Part shown: in pieces, positions 51,812 to 51,983 of the stretch
How the letters are laid out: each line of letters begins with the position of its first letter
Numbering within the stretch: the first letter of the stretch is position 1
Notes under the pieces: generated by a model
The model's database searches: none
What the model was told of the DNA's origin: nothing
What the model saw: the letters and a program-made list of their open reading frames with translations, nothing else
NCBI RefSeq assembly: GCF_008271805.1
Contig: NZ_VSRY01000074.1
Coordinates: 1 to 51,983 of the forward strand
DNA: 51,983 nt
From: Streptomyces sp. TRM49041
GTDB taxonomy: Bacteria > Actinomycetota > Actinomycetes > Streptomycetales > Streptomycetaceae
Reading direction: 5' to 3'
Translations under genes and position numbers: made by a program

Positions 51812-51983
51812 CAAGCATCGAGGTCCTGAGTGCTTTGACCTGCTGTTTCCACCACTCTTCAAGATTGAATGGGAGAGACTGGTGGGGAGATGGCACTTTT
51901 CAGTGAGCATTTCCGATCTACCCTCCGGCGAGTGATGCTCGCTGGCGCATGACGACGAACACGGCGTGGATTGCGGTGGTGGC
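51812..51983. other. Lower-GC terminal segment, probably foreign
   Basis: 172 bases clearly less GC-rich than the rest. A 27-codon plus-strand frame (51869-51952, with MALFSEHFRSTLRRVMLAGA) ends TGA overlapping an ATG at 51949, from which a frame MTTNTAWIAVVV runs out of the window. The ATGA overlap suggests two coupled genes. On the other strand the sequence LPFNLEEWWKQQVKALRT is open. No family is recognised. Confidence 0.35.

Overview
This window looks like a Streptomyces (or close relative) chromosome. Coding sequences are very GC-rich with G/C in most third codon positions, GTG starts are common (one TTG), and the gene order matches a conserved actinobacterial neighbourhood. It opens with the last bases of a 5S rRNA and its terminator, so a ribosomal RNA operon lies just to the left.

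Left third (about 0-14 kb) is conserved housekeeping DNA on the plus strand: a phosphatidyltransferase, a nucleotidyltransferase fused to a degenerate phosphohexomutase domain, two DUF881 proteins flanking the small basic protein Sbp, a zinc-ribbon/FHA protein of GarA type, a MerR regulator of FtsR type, a DUF151 bifunctional nuclease family protein, a second MerR regulator, DNA polymerase IV with an unusual C-terminal domain, and glycine dehydrogenase gcvP behind a tandem glycine riboswitch. In mycobacteria the corresponding run (pgsA2, DUF881, Sbp, DUF881, gcvH, garA, MerR, DUF151, MerR, gcvB) is nearly the same, which supports the calls.

Middle part (14-31 kb) is a series of single metabolic, transport and regulatory genes: a GCS2-type ligase, CPBP protease, PhzF isomerase, PadR regulator, three EamA transporters, a MocR regulator divergent from a flavin-fold protein, LysR, a Cys-less isochorismatase-fold protein, a Rieske lipoprotein and an S9 peptidase. 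Two clear gene relics (SRPBCC and FMN-binding regulator type) sit between them.

31.6-40.9 kb is the accessory part: glutaminyl cyclase, a bacterial tyrosine kinase (Wzz-BYK type), a secreted subtilisin, a sortase-anchored His/Asp-rich repeat protein, three small orphan genes and a low-molecular-weight tyrosine phosphatase, with long non-coding gaps and lower GC3. No glycosyltransferase or Wzx/Wzy gene is present. It ends at a fragment of a tyrosine-recombinase integrase. Immediately after comes a HipA-like kinase overlapping a DUF3037 gene, preceded by a 17-bp inverted repeat that runs to the start codon. These two loci are the best candidates for undescribed systems.

Right part (41-52 kb): two SDR genes behind a strong promoter with a putative TetR-type operator, a peptide-type ABC binding protein with a 16-bp palindromic operator, ung, a signal-peptidase-like gene that has lost its catalytic residues, BrkB-type membrane protein, a TPR-like protein, a lipoprotein, a Gfo/Idh/MocA oxidoreductase, apolipoprotein N-acyltransferase and small genes. 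A DUF664 relic and a 3'-only remnant of uppP lie here. The last 170 bases are of lower GC and look foreign or rearranged. At least six decayed genes in 52 kb is a notable feature of the window.
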